A stretch of DNA of 21,584 nt from positions 1 to 21,584 of the IMG/VR virus record IMGVR_UViG_3300036045_000066; one strand, written 5' to 3'. The stretch is from a virus. Both the position numbers and the translations under genes were made by a program. The notes beneath the pieces were generated by a model. It did not search any database and was not told the DNA's origin. It worked only from the letters and a program-made list of their open reading frames with translations. This document shows positions 14,722-21,584 of the stretch, one piece after another (the stretch's first letter is position 1; each line of letters begins with the position of its first letter).

Positions 14722-15185
14722 CAATACTCGAAGATATTCAGGCAGAGGTCAGCGCGCTATTACGCGAGGTCGAGACGCCCGCGGCCGTCGGGTACGGCGT
14801 CGATCTTAGTTGCGTCGCCGATCTGCACGACGACTTGCGCGAGGTCGATCCAAATTCACCCGAAGGGATCGGCGAGGCCGTGCTGCGGCGCTGGACGTGC
14901 CCACGCGGGCAGAACGCAGACGATCCCGACTACGGCCGCGACGTGCGCGCGATTCTAAACCGTGGACTCACGCAAGCCGAGCTGCTTGGCGAGGCTGGCT
15001 TGCTGCGGGCCGAGGCCGAGAAAGAAGACACAGTCGACACGTGTGATGTGACACTGACGCTGAACGTAGCGGATCGCCTGGTTTCGATCGTCGGCAAGAT
15101 CACGCCGGTTGACCCGACGATCGAGCCGTTCCGCTTCGTGGCAGCCGTGACGGACGGCGCCACCATGCTGGAAATTCAGCGGTAA
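14718..15185 (+). CDS. Baseplate wedge protein, gp25/W-like (Mu gp46-like position)
   Basis: The 155-residue product from GTG 14718 has the pattern of gp25-like wedge proteins: YGVDLSCVADLHDDLREVD, GIGEAVLRRWTCPRG, then DYGRDVRAILNRGLTQAELLG. A helix and closing strands DVTLTLNVADRLVSIVGKITP follow. These proteins start sheath assembly at the baseplate rim. An in-frame ATG at 14682 exists, but it would overlap the upstream gene by 40 bases. GTG 14718 overlaps it by only four (GTGA) and has AGGTG at 14708-14712, so I prefer it. The stop lies in the loop of a nine-base-pair hairpin, followed by the AT-rich gap before the J-like gene. Confidence 0.68.
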   Translation: MTILEDIQAEVSALLREVETPAAVGYGVDLSCVADLHDDLREVDPNSPEGIGEAVLRRWTCPRGQNADDPDYGRDVRAILNRGLTQAELLGEAGLLRAEAEKEDTVDTCDVTLTLNVADRLVSIVGKITPVDPTIEPFRFVAAVTDGATMLEIQR

Positions 15186-15195
15186 ACGCTGAATT
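15173..15195 (+). other. Nine-bp hairpin with the wedge gene stop codon in its loop
   Basis: AATTCAGCG (15173-15181) pairs perfectly with CGCTGAATT (15187-15195) around a five-base loop GTAAA that holds the TAA stop. Six bases after it copy C of the tandem AGTTTAAC element begins. No T-run follows, so it is a weak candidate for an intrinsic terminator. It may be a processing or stability stem or a protein site. Confidence 0.55.
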
Positions 15196-15202
15196 CCTGG
15201 AC

Positions 15203-15229
15203 AGTTTAACATTGACATGAGAATTTAAC
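15203..15229 (+). promoter_or_regulatory. Tandem AGTTTAAC-like element, copy C (before J-like gene)
   Basis: AGTTTAAC (15203-15210) and AATTTAAC (15222-15229) are 19 bases apart start to start, and four bases separate the second from ATG 15234. Spacing and distance to the start are the same as before the capsid gene. There is no Shine-Dalgarno sequence in the gap, so the element may take the place of one or produce a leaderless or short-leader transcript. Confidence 0.5.
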
Positions 15230-15233
15230 GACG

Positions 15234-16412
15234 ATGACCGTCTCGATCGACGATCTAACCAAGCCCGTGACGCGCGACGAGGCGAAGGCGTCGATTTACG
15301 ACGCGCTCGGCATTGTCGGCGTCAACACAACGGCATGGCGTCCAGGCGCAGTCGTGCGGACGATTATCGCGGTCGTCGCCATCCTGTTCAGCGCGTGCAC
15401 ACGTTTGATCGCGGGCATCGCGAAGGCGGGCTTCTTGGAGTACGCGGCCAACGACTGGCTGACGCTGGTTGCGCGGCATGTGTACGGCGTCGAGCGGCTC
15501 GAGGCAACCTTCGGAACGGGCGCGCTGCGGCTAGTCAACGGCGGAGGCGGCGTGTTCAACAACGTCGCGCCCGGCGATCTGATCGTCCGAAACCCGGTTA
15601 CGAATAAGACGTACACAAACACGACCTTGTTTAGTTTGGGCGCCGGCGCGACGCTCGACATTCCGATCGTCGCGCAAGAGGCGGGCTCGGCGAGCACTTC
15701 CGGCGTTGGCGCGATTACTGGATTCGTCACGCCGCTGATCAATGTCACCTGCACCAACACGACGGCCGTTGTTGGCGCGGATGCAGAGGGCGACGCGCCG
15801 CTTCGTCTGCGTTGCCGTGAGGTGCTCGGCGCGCGGTCCGCGAACGGCCCCGCCGATGCGCACGCGAGCATTGCACGAAGCGCGAAGCGCGCGGACGGCT
15901 CAGCGATTGGCGTCACCCGAGTGCGAACCGTCAAAGACGGCCGAGGCAACGGCTATATTTATTTAGCGACCGCGGTCGGAGGGGTGCCTGGCGACGCAGA
16001 GAATATCGCGACGGATCTCGGGATAATCAACGATCGGATTCAACGGCAGGCGGCGCCGCTCGGGTTCACCGCGCACGTGCTCAGCGCGACGCCGCTGTCG
16101 ATCAACGTTTCGTATCGCGTTTGGTTGCTCGACACCTCTGGCCTGACACACGCGCAGCTTGCTGCGCTGATTGCGACGGCGCTCGGTAACTACTTTGCCG
16201 CCGCGCCGATCGGCGGGTACGTAATCGACGGCCAACCAGGTCGGATCTACCTTGAGGACATCAAGGGGGCGATCAAGGCCGTTCGCCCCGAAATCTTCCA
16301 CGTCGAGATCGACGGTCTGACGGCGGATATTGACGTGGGTCCGAATTTCGCGCCGGTGCTTGGTGCGTCAATTCCAGTTGCGATCACGGAATCGCAGCAG
16401 AGGGTTGTGTAG
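15234..16412 (+). CDS. Baseplate assembly protein J (Mu gp47-like)
   Basis: The 392-residue protein fits the baseplate J family, the main wedge component linking sheath, hub and fibres. The N-terminal third is helical with an ALGIVGVNTTAWRPGAVVRT stretch and a hydrophobic helix. Residues about 90-190 form the beta domain with VAPGDLIVRNP and PIVAQEAGSAST. Residues about 190-260 hold the family's conserved LRLRCREVLGARSANGPADA, VTRVRTVKDGRGNGYIYL and GGVPG. Near residues 320-345 is NYFAAAPIGGYVIDGQPGRI, followed by YLEDIKGAI, matching the PIGG...YLxDI signature. ATG 15234 lacks a Shine-Dalgarno sequence and sits four bases after a tandem repeat element. The TAG stop overlaps the next GTG. Confidence 0.87.
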   Translation: MTVSIDDLTKPVTRDEAKASIYDALGIVGVNTTAWRPGAVVRTIIAVVAILFSACTRLIAGIAKAGFLEYAANDWLTLVARHVYGVERLEATFGTGALRLVNGGGGVFNNVAPGDLIVRNPVTNKTYTNTTLFSLGAGATLDIPIVAQEAGSASTSGVGAITGFVTPLINVTCTNTTAVVGADAEGDAPLRLRCREVLGARSANGPADAHASIARSAKRADGSAIGVTRVRTVKDGRGNGYIYLATAVGGVPGDAENIATDLGIINDRIQRQAAPLGFTAHVLSATPLSINVSYRVWLLDTSGLTHAQLAALIATALGNYFAAAPIGGYVIDGQPGRIYLEDIKGAIKAVRPEIFHVEIDGLTADIDVGPNFAPVLGASIPVAITESQQRVV

Positions 16413-17149
16413 TGCTGAACTTTCGCGAGCTCGTCGCCACGATCACGCCGCCTTGGCTGCGCCGGCGGAATGGCGGCCGCATCCTGTATGTGATCGCGCT
16501 GCACTTCGACGCGCTGATCGAGCTCGTCACAGCGGCCATTAAGCTGCGCCTGCCAGGCGCCTACTCTTACGAGACGCTTCCGCAGTTGAGTCGCGAGCGC
16601 GGGATCCGTCAGGGCCTCGGTGAGAGCGATCACTCGTTTGCGTTGCGTTTAAACCACTACTTGTGGACCCACCGGGACCGCGGCGGGCCATACCCGATGC
16701 TCGAGCAGATTTTCGCGCGCTATCGGTACAGCGACGACGGCGCGTTTCCCGTGCATCTCATCTACACGAGCGGCGCGCGTCTGGACATGGGCGTCGACGG
16801 CGCGATCACGCGCGACGCGGCGTCGTTCGGCGCTGGACTGGGTCCTGATGAGTGGGCGCATTGGTTTCTCGTATACGAGTGGCCGAATGCAATTGGCGCT
16901 GACGGGGTTTGGGACGACCCCGGAACTTGGGGCGATGGCGGCGTGTGGGATTCCGATCTGACCGTCGCCGAAGTAACTGACTTGCGGTTGATTCCGACTG
17001 AGTGGAATAACGCATATTGCAAAGGACATTTGATTTTGCTCGCGCCGGGGCAAGCGCTTTGGGATGCGCCGCTTGAAGAGTGGGATGGCGGCGGTAGCGG
17101 AACCTGGGATGCTGGCGCAACGGATCCCGTGCAAGTGGAGATCGAATAA
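16412..17149 (+). CDS. Tail protein, P2 gpI/Mu gp48-like baseplate component
   Basis: The 245-residue protein follows J, as gpI does in P2 and gp48 in Mu. Residues about 56-115 hold the family pattern: LPQLSRERGIRQGLGESDHSFALRL, then THRDRGGPYPMLEQI. The C-terminal part is Trp/Asp/Gly-rich, with DDPGTWGDGGVWDSD and a second WDGGGSGTWDAG near the end. These look like two degenerate copies of a W-D-G turn motif. It probably connects the wedge to tail fibres. GTG 16412 overlaps the previous TAG, and AGGG at 16401-16404 is a fair ribosome binding site. Its TAA overlaps the next ATG. Confidence 0.7.
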   Translation: MLNFRELVATITPPWLRRRNGGRILYVIALHFDALIELVTAAIKLRLPGAYSYETLPQLSRERGIRQGLGESDHSFALRLNHYLWTHRDRGGPYPMLEQIFARYRYSDDGAFPVHLIYTSGARLDMGVDGAITRDAASFGAGLGPDEWAHWFLVYEWPNAIGADGVWDDPGTWGDGGVWDSDLTVAEVTDLRLIPTEWNNAYCKGHLILLAPGQALWDAPLEEWDGGGSGTWDAGATDPVQVEIE

Positions 17150-17790
17150 TGCCGTCTGATATCGTTGAAACACCCGTTTTTGGATCCGCGATCTCTGCAC
17201 CGATCGGCGCAGATGTCCGCAACGCGAACAGCGTAAGAGTGCCGTTCCAATCCGTAGGAAACCGCCTCAAGTTCCTCGAGAACTTCTATACTCTGATGAA
17301 AGTTTTTCTGCAGGGCGGAACATTGGCCCCGACGGGCACTTTGATTTGGGATTTAGCGAGCGGCGGGATCACGTTCAACGGCGACAGCGATTTCGCCATC
17401 AATTTGAATTCCGGCGTGAACGTGAACGTCAACGCCCGCAATTTTCGCGGGCCGATCACTGGCGTGACGGGAACGGATGGGCGCGTTCCGCGGCGTGTGC
17501 AGCGTGTCACGCCTGCATCAAACACGGTCGTAAACCCGACGCTGGTCGACGTTTTGCTGGTCGATCCGAGCGCCCCGATTGAAGTCAAGATCGCGCCGAC
17601 CGTCAAGGTCGACGGCGATTGGATTCGCGTCGTGAACCTCAGCACAACGCATATTGTCACTCTCGTTGACGAGCTCAGCAGCACGTCTCTCAAGGCGATC
17701 ACGCCGCGAACGGGCGGCGATTTGCCGTGGGCTGAGGCGGCATGGGCGGCCACGCCCGGGGCCTGGTACGTAATCGGGGTTGGCAAGTAA
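17149..17790 (+). CDS. Small tail fibre/baseplate-associated protein
   Basis: This 213-residue protein has no family I can name. Residues 1-55 form a mixed head with VGNRLKFLENFYTLMKVFLQ, a helix likely to trimerise or dock on the baseplate. Residues about 60-105 are repetitive beta strands with alternating Asn/Val (INLNSGVNVNVNARNF), as in fibre shafts. Residues about 115-213 form a jelly-roll-like beta domain (VDVLLVDPSAPIEVKIAPTV, WIRVVNLSTTHIVTLVDE) ending TPGAWYVIGVGK. A similar domain type ends the decoration gene and occurs near residues 249-340 of the next gene. It likely adapts the large tailspike to the baseplate or forms a short fibre. TAATG overlaps join it to both neighbours. Confidence 0.55.
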   Translation: MPSDIVETPVFGSAISAPIGADVRNANSVRVPFQSVGNRLKFLENFYTLMKVFLQGGTLAPTGTLIWDLASGGITFNGDSDFAINLNSGVNVNVNARNFRGPITGVTGTDGRVPRRVQRVTPASNTVVNPTLVDVLLVDPSAPIEVKIAPTVKVDGDWIRVVNLSTTHIVTLVDELSSTSLKAITPRTGGDLPWAEAAWAATPGAWYVIGVGK

Positions 17791-20700
17791 TGTCCGCGCT
17801 AGACGGCTTGTTCGGACTGCGCCGCCTGTTTATTCAGGGCAGCGAGGTTGCGTTCCGCCAAGCGCTTGAGTTTTTGGGCGAGGGCGTCGGCGTTTCTGAG
17901 CGTGTGATAGTCGAAAACGGGCAGCCGACTGTGATCAAATCGATCACGTTACCTGCGGGTGGCGGTGGCGGGGCCACACTGCTTAACGGTAATTTCGTTC
18001 AGCCCGCCGTTAATTCAACGGTCACGGCGACTGTGCTCGCGTCTGCTGGCATCGGTGTGGGTCAAATTCTGTATGTCGTCAATGGCGGCTATTACGAAGT
18101 AACCGCCGTGCCGAGTGGCACGACGATCACGCTCAAAAATCTCGGTTACGCGGGTAGCGCAGCGCCGGGCGCGACGGTGCCGACGGGAGGGCGTGTGGTG
18201 CCGGGCGGTTTGCAAGGCCCGGCGGGTTTGAACGGCGCGCAAGGCCCGGCGGGTGCAACGGGCCAGGCAGGCACCGCGAATACGACCACGACGGCGGGCT
18301 ACGTGCAACCTGCGGTTAACGCGACGGTCGTTGTTGCTGTGGCTTCAACCGCCACGTTCGTGATCGGCGGAATCCAACAAGTCGAAGGGGGCGGCTACTA
18401 CGAAGTTGTGGCGATCGCTAGCGCGACTGCCGCGACAATAAAGAATCTCGGTATTGTCGGTTCCGCCGCGCCGGGCGCAACGGTAGCCAGCGGTGCGCGA
18501 GTAGTGCCGACCGGCGCGCTCGGCGCTCCGTTCGTTGATCTCGTTCGCGGCACAGATTTAACGGACGCCGATCAAACGCTGACCGTCGCACAAGGCAATG
18601 TGCGTGTGCAGCCGGCGGGCAGCACGACCACGAACCGGACCAAGACGCTTTCGCCGACCGGAGCTGTCGGCAAAGAAGTCGTACGGATCGATAACCTCGC
18701 AAGCCACAACTTGATCGTCGTGAATGGTGGCCCAGCCGCGGGAACGCTCTACACGATTCTGCCCGGCCGCAGCAGCGACTTCGGTTTTGATGGCACCAAC
18801 TGGGTGCAGGGCAATAACAGCGCAGTCGCGCTCACTCCAGGCACGCCGGGCCCGACGGGCCCAACAGGCGCAACAGGCGCGCAAGGCATCCCGGGCCTAG
18901 GAATAAACTGGCGCGTGCCGCGCACCAGCGTGCGCGTCAAAGCGACAGGCAACGTCAACACAGCGTCGCCCGGTGCGACTCACGATGGCGTGACGCTCTC
19001 CACTAATCAAGTCATCTTTCTAGGCAGCCAGACGACGCCGAGTCAGAACGGCTTCTATATCTATGCCGGCGCGGCAGTACCGCTGATCAAGATTACGACC
19101 TTCGAGACCTGCTTCGCGACGGGGAGCGGGTTCTATGTCCACGTGCGCGAGGGCACGGTCGGCGCAGGGACCTACTGGTATATCAACTCCAGTTATGCCG
19201 TCAGCGCGGCGTCGCAGCAACTAGGACTGTCGCTTACCGAGTTTGACATCGAGGACTTCCACGTCACAGCGGACGGTACCGACTACTCGCCTGCGTTTCA
19301 TCGCGCGCAAGACGCGATGCGATGCAACAATGTTCAGGGAACGATCTGGGTTAGGCGTCAACCGTTTTATCGCTTCGCTACGCCGTTGTTGTTCACGACG
19401 GGTGTCGCGCTCAAGGGCAACGGCGGCACGCTAAAAAACCCGCCGCAGCTTAACTTCACAAAGTCCGGCATTTGGATCCTTGGTGGCCGGCGAGAGCATG
19501 ACGACGCAGTGACGTCTGCCGGCGGCGTCGCGCTCGAGGAGTTGTTGATCTTGGGTCCAAGCGCCACGGTCGGCGGCGACTTGAATGGCGTTCACGCGAC
19601 GTGTCAGATCTTCTGGAAAAACTGCGCGGTGCAGCGGTTCCCCGGTCGCGGCGTTGTTCTGCGCGCGTCCACGAGCGAAGATCACGGATCCGTAAACACG
19701 ACGCTCGCGGCTGGCTTCAACGTGCCGGCAATTGGCGACAACGTGACGCTCACGCTCACGAGCGGCACCGGGATCTCCGTCGGCTCCGTGCTGCGCATTG
19801 CGACCGCCGGACATTACTACGTGCGCGAGATCCTCGGCGGCAATCAGTTCAGGTGCCAAAACATCGGGTTCTCTCACGCTACCGCGTATGCGCCTGCGAA
19901 CGCCGCCCCAGCAACGGCGATTGCGAACGGCTCCGGCGTGCGTGGCGTGTTCACGAACGTTGACGTTTCGGGTATGTATGGCGGTCGTATCGCGGAGTGC
20001 GGACTGACCGGACTGCACATCAGCGGAGATAACGGTAACGCGATCTATGTCGTAGGACTCGACTTCACTAGCAATGGGCAGCGCGCGATCAAGGATGACA
20101 ACCATGGCCTAGTGGATAAGTCCTTTTTGGGGAATGCGTTTTACGGTTGCCACGCGGCAGGCAATACGGGCTTTGTTGCCACTGGCGTCACGACCACTGC
20201 GAACTTCAATCGCCCATACGAGACCGTCGGCACGGCGGACTATCTCGGTGCGCCAACGGTCACGCTCGACGTTACCGACACTTCGATCTTTACCGCTGGC
20301 GACCGTGTTGTGATCGAAGGCGCAGGGACTATCGCAGTCGTGCAGGTGCTCAACGGCACGCAAATGAAGGTCAACTTCTTGCGCCAGGTCGGCACCGTGG
20401 GCGACGTGGTCACCTCAGGCAAGTCGCTGATGTGGCCGGCGTACGCCTATCTCGCAGATCAGAGCGCAACCTCGAAGTTCTCTGGTTGCTACTCCGAGGC
20501 GTCCGACGTTTCGCGGATCGATCTGCCGTCTTCGATCTGGGGCGGCCGTATCGGCAACGTTGGCACCGCGGCGCGCATCGCCCCTAGCACTAGCGGCTGG
20601 GAACCTTCGCCGATGAAATGGCCCGCCAAAGGCAAGTGGCGGACGTTCCTATCCTCCCCGGCTGCGGGCAGCGACGAAGTGTTTTCGTTCGGCGCGGAGG

Positions 20701-21320
20701 GCGTAACAAACGAATCCGGATATCTCGTCAGCTGGAGTGACACGCGGAAAGCGTACGTCACTCGTTGGGCGAATTCCTCCTCTTACGAGGCCGAATACCT
20801 GACGGGCCAGGGGCACGGCAACAGCGTTGGATTCCGCTCGTTCCCGCGCGGTTTCCTGATCGGCGCACACCGGATCTTCTCCAGTAAGCTGGCGGATCTA
20901 CCTACCGTAAGTGTTGAGAGCGGCACCACTAACCCTTACAACATGGCCGCGGGGGTGGCGGATACGATTATTGGGCGCGACCCACCCGGCACGAGCGGCG
21001 CCGGCTGGTTCTACAAGTGCAATAAATCGGGCACAACGCTAACGTGGACGCCAGACCGTCTCGGTCTTAAAAACGAGACGTGTAACCTGGGGGCGTCTGT
21101 CGCCGCTGGGGCGGCGGCCACTCCAGTTGACAAGACACTGACGGGCGCCGCAGTAGGTGACAACGTCGTGTGGAACATTCGAAGCGGCGCCGTCAACGGC
21201 GTGATCTACCGCGTGCACGTCAGCGCGACGAACACTATTCAAGTCAACGCCTACAACACTACCGGCGGCCCCGTCGATCTATCCACGACTGTGATCGACT
21301 TTACGCTACTCAAGGTGTAA
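17790..21320 (+). CDS. Large tailspike/tail fibre with collagen-like and pectate-lyase-like beta-helix regions
   Basis: The gene encodes 1176 residues from ATG 17790 (TAATG overlap); an upstream in-frame ATG at 17742 lies inside the previous gene and is not preferred. Order of parts: docking head (1-60); beta module 1 (about 64-138); eight Gly-X-Y triplets (140-163); beta module 2 (168-240); jelly-roll-like domain (249-340); seven Gly-X-Y triplets (351-371); a fibre domain with DGVTLSTNQVIFLGSQTTP (about 385-484). From residue 485 a pectate-lyase-type start follows (HVTADGTDYSPAFHRAQDA) and a right-handed beta-helix, interrupted by modules 3 (635-718) and 4 (814-881). A C-terminal beta domain (1096-1176) closes it. 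The protein probably binds and may degrade host surface polysaccharide. Catalytic residues cannot be assigned by eye. Confidence 0.82.
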   Translation: MSALDGLFGLRRLFIQGSEVAFRQALEFLGEGVGVSERVIVENGQPTVIKSITLPAGGGGGATLLNGNFVQPAVNSTVTATVLASAGIGVGQILYVVNGGYYEVTAVPSGTTITLKNLGYAGSAAPGATVPTGGRVVPGGLQGPAGLNGAQGPAGATGQAGTANTTTTAGYVQPAVNATVVVAVASTATFVIGGIQQVEGGGYYEVVAIASATAATIKNLGIVGSAAPGATVASGARVVPTGALGAPFVDLVRGTDLTDADQTLTVAQGNVRVQPAGSTTTNRTKTLSPTGAVGKEVVRIDNLASHNLIVVNGGPAAGTLYTILPGRSSDFGFDGTNWVQGNNSAVALTPGTPGPTGPTGATGAQGIPGLGINWRVPRTSVRVKATGNVNTASPGATHDGVTLSTNQVIFLGSQTTPSQNGFYIYAGAAVPLIKITTFETCFATGSGFYVHVREGTVGAGTYWYINSSYAVSAASQQLGLSLTEFDIEDFHVTADGTDYSPAFHRAQDAMRCNNVQGTIWVRRQPFYRFATPLLFTTGVALKGNGGTLKNPPQLNFTKSGIWILGGRREHDDAVTSAGGVALEELLILGPSATVGGDLNGVHATCQIFWKNCAVQRFPGRGVVLRASTSEDHGSVNTTLAAGFNVPAIGDNVTLTLTSGTGISVGSVLRIATAGHYYVREILGGNQFRCQNIGFSHATAYAPANAAPATAIANGSGVRGVFTNVDVSGMYGGRIAECGLTGLHISGDNGNAIYVVGLDFTSNGQRAIKDDNHGLVDKSFLGNAFYGCHAAGNTGFVATGVTTTANFNRPYETVGTADYLGAPTVTLDVTDTSIFTAGDRVVIEGAGTIAVVQVLNGTQMKVNFLRQVGTVGDVVTSGKSLMWPAYAYLADQSATSKFSGCYSEASDVSRIDLPSSIWGGRIGNVGTAARIAPSTSGWEPSPMKWPAKGKWRTFLSSPAAGSDEVFSFGAEGVTNESGYLVSWSDTRKAYVTRWANSSSYEAEYLTGQGHGNSVGFRSFPRGFLIGAHRIFSSKLADLPTVSVESGTTNPYNMAAGVADTIIGRDPPGTSGAGWFYKCNKSGTTLTWTPDRLGLKNETCNLGASVAAGAAATPVDKTLTGAAVGDNVVWNIRSGAVNGVIYRVHVSATNTIQVNAYNTTGGPVDLSTTVIDFTLLKV
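17979..18509 (+). repeat. Tandem beta-module duplication in the tailspike (modules 1 and 2)
   Basis: Two copies of an approximately 75-codon module (17979-18203 and 18291-18509) flank the first collagen-like segment. Shared blocks are VQPAVN, GGYYEV, K-N-L-G and GSAAPGATV followed by RVVP. Equivalent positions of the two copies are 306 bases apart. DNA identity is clear but not complete, so the duplication is old or selected at protein level. Confidence 0.75.
18207..18278 (+). repeat. Collagen-like Gly-X-Y repeat 1
   Basis: Eight consecutive Gly-X-Y triplets (GLQ GPA GLN GAQ GPA GAT and so on) fall between beta modules 1 and 2. Such stretches form triple helices that hold trimeric fibres in register and are common in phage tail fibres. 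Confidence 0.85.
18840..18902 (+). repeat. Collagen-like Gly-X-Y repeat 2
   Basis: Seven Gly-X-Y triplets (GTP GPT GPT GAT GAQ GIP GLG) join the jelly-roll-like domain to the fibre domain before the beta-helix. The proline-rich X and Y positions fit a stable collagen triple helix. Confidence 0.85.
21312..21317 (+). promoter_or_regulatory. Ribosome binding site of the last gene
   Basis: AAGGTG ends five bases before ATG 21323 and decides that start. It lies in the last codons of the tailspike gene. Confidence 0.5.
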
Positions 21321-21322
21321 AT

Positions 21323-21584
21323 ATGCGCATCTCTCTCGGCATCTCGCTTGGTCTGGCGGCTTCGGGACGCGATGCTGTAGTAATTCCGACCCCGGCGCTT
21401 TTGCTCGATATCCGCAAGCGCATCGAGTTTCTCGCCGGTAACATGCGCGTTGTGAGCGGAACAAGCGTCCCCACTATCGCGATGGCTGCGGCGCCGGCCG
21501 GCTCTCTCGCGTTCGCCAGCAATCCCCCGGCGATCGAAGTCAACTGCGTTGACGTGAGCGGCGGAACTGCGCTCGGGCAAGCGA
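21323..21584 (+). CDS. Unknown protein, 3' end outside window
   Basis: The frame is open from ATG 21323 to the last base, giving 87 visible residues that start MRISLGISLGLAASGR. The N-terminus resembles the short docking sequences that begin many virion-attached proteins. It is not a typical signal peptide, because it has one Arg and then a mixed LAASGRDA region with no long hydrophobic core. A helix LLLDIRKRIEFLAGNM and a beta-prone Ala/Pro/Ser region follow. Position after the tailspike suggests a second receptor-binding or accessory virion protein, but no domain is complete enough to name. The preceding AAGGTG and the two-base gap after the tailspike stop support the start. Confidence 0.6.
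   Translation, partial: MRISLGISLGLAASGRDAVVIPTPALLLDIRKRIEFLAGNMRVVSGTSVPTIAMAAAPAGSLAFASNPPAIEVNCVDVSGGTALGQA

Noticed and set aside
15212-15217. Perfect TTGACA -35 box before the J-like gene
   Set aside because: No -10 box is present 16-18 bases downstream, where the J gene has already begun, so a sigma70 promoter is not supported. The surrounding tandem element is reported instead.
17742-17789. Longer N-terminus for the tailspike from ATG 17742
   Set aside because: It would overlap the upstream gene by 49 bases, whereas ATG 17790 gives the TAATG junction used throughout the cassette.
1-21584. CRISPR array, tRNA, IS element, defence genes
   Set aside because: No spaced direct repeats, cloverleaf-like segments, transposase or nuclease/toxin genes were seen. 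Every stretch over 300 bases is occupied by a structural gene.

Overview
The window is one continuous, GC-rich, single-strand gene cassette: the virion-structure region of a contractile-tailed (myovirus-type) phage or prophage, with head genes related to phage Mu. All 21 or so credible genes lie on the + strand. They are packed end to end with GTGA, ATGA, TAATG and TAGTG overlaps, in the usual order packaging, head, connector, tail, baseplate, tail fibre. I see no integrase or transposase, repressor, lysis gene, tRNA, rRNA, CRISPR array, att site or recognisable host gene, so both ends lie inside the phage. Base composition and heavy GTG start use point to a high-GC Gram-negative type host (for example Myxococcota or a high-GC proteobacterium), but nothing here fixes the host.

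Layout. 1-2093: end of a probable small terminase gene and the large terminase. 2146-4764: one unusually long gene that joins a Mu gp29-like (DUF935) portal to a Mu I-like prohead protease and an acidic scaffold, with a possible internal start for free scaffold at 4066. 4761-6582: putative decoration/cement protein and Mu gpT-like major capsid protein. 6583-6655: a perfect 14-bp inverted repeat after the capsid gene. 6656-8134: DUF1320-like connector, virion-morphogenesis/tail-completion protein and a probable tail terminator. 8131-10086: sheath and tube. 10103-10716: tail assembly chaperone with a canonical -1 slippery heptamer (GGGAAAA) leading into a second frame. 10709-12568: tape measure. 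12568-17149: tube/hub proteins, a hub-spike protein, an unrecognised helical protein, gp25/W-like, J-like and P2 I-like baseplate proteins. 17149-21320: a small fibre/baseplate protein and a 1176-residue collagen-like and beta-helix tailspike. 21323-end: a truncated unknown gene.

The genes form one assembly line. Portal, protease and scaffold build the prohead, the terminase fills it, the connector set closes it. Sheath, tube, chaperone, tape measure and baseplate build the tail, and the tailspike recognises the host surface. Points that go beyond a standard annotation are the portal-protease-scaffold fusion, the frameshift signal, and a tandem AGTTTAAC-like element with identical 19-nt internal spacing in the three AT-rich gaps before the portal, capsid and J-like genes. 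Other notable points are stop-codon hairpins and a beta module repeated four times in the tailspike. I found no defence island or clearly new non-structural system; the interest is in how a structural cassette is fused, recoded and regulated.
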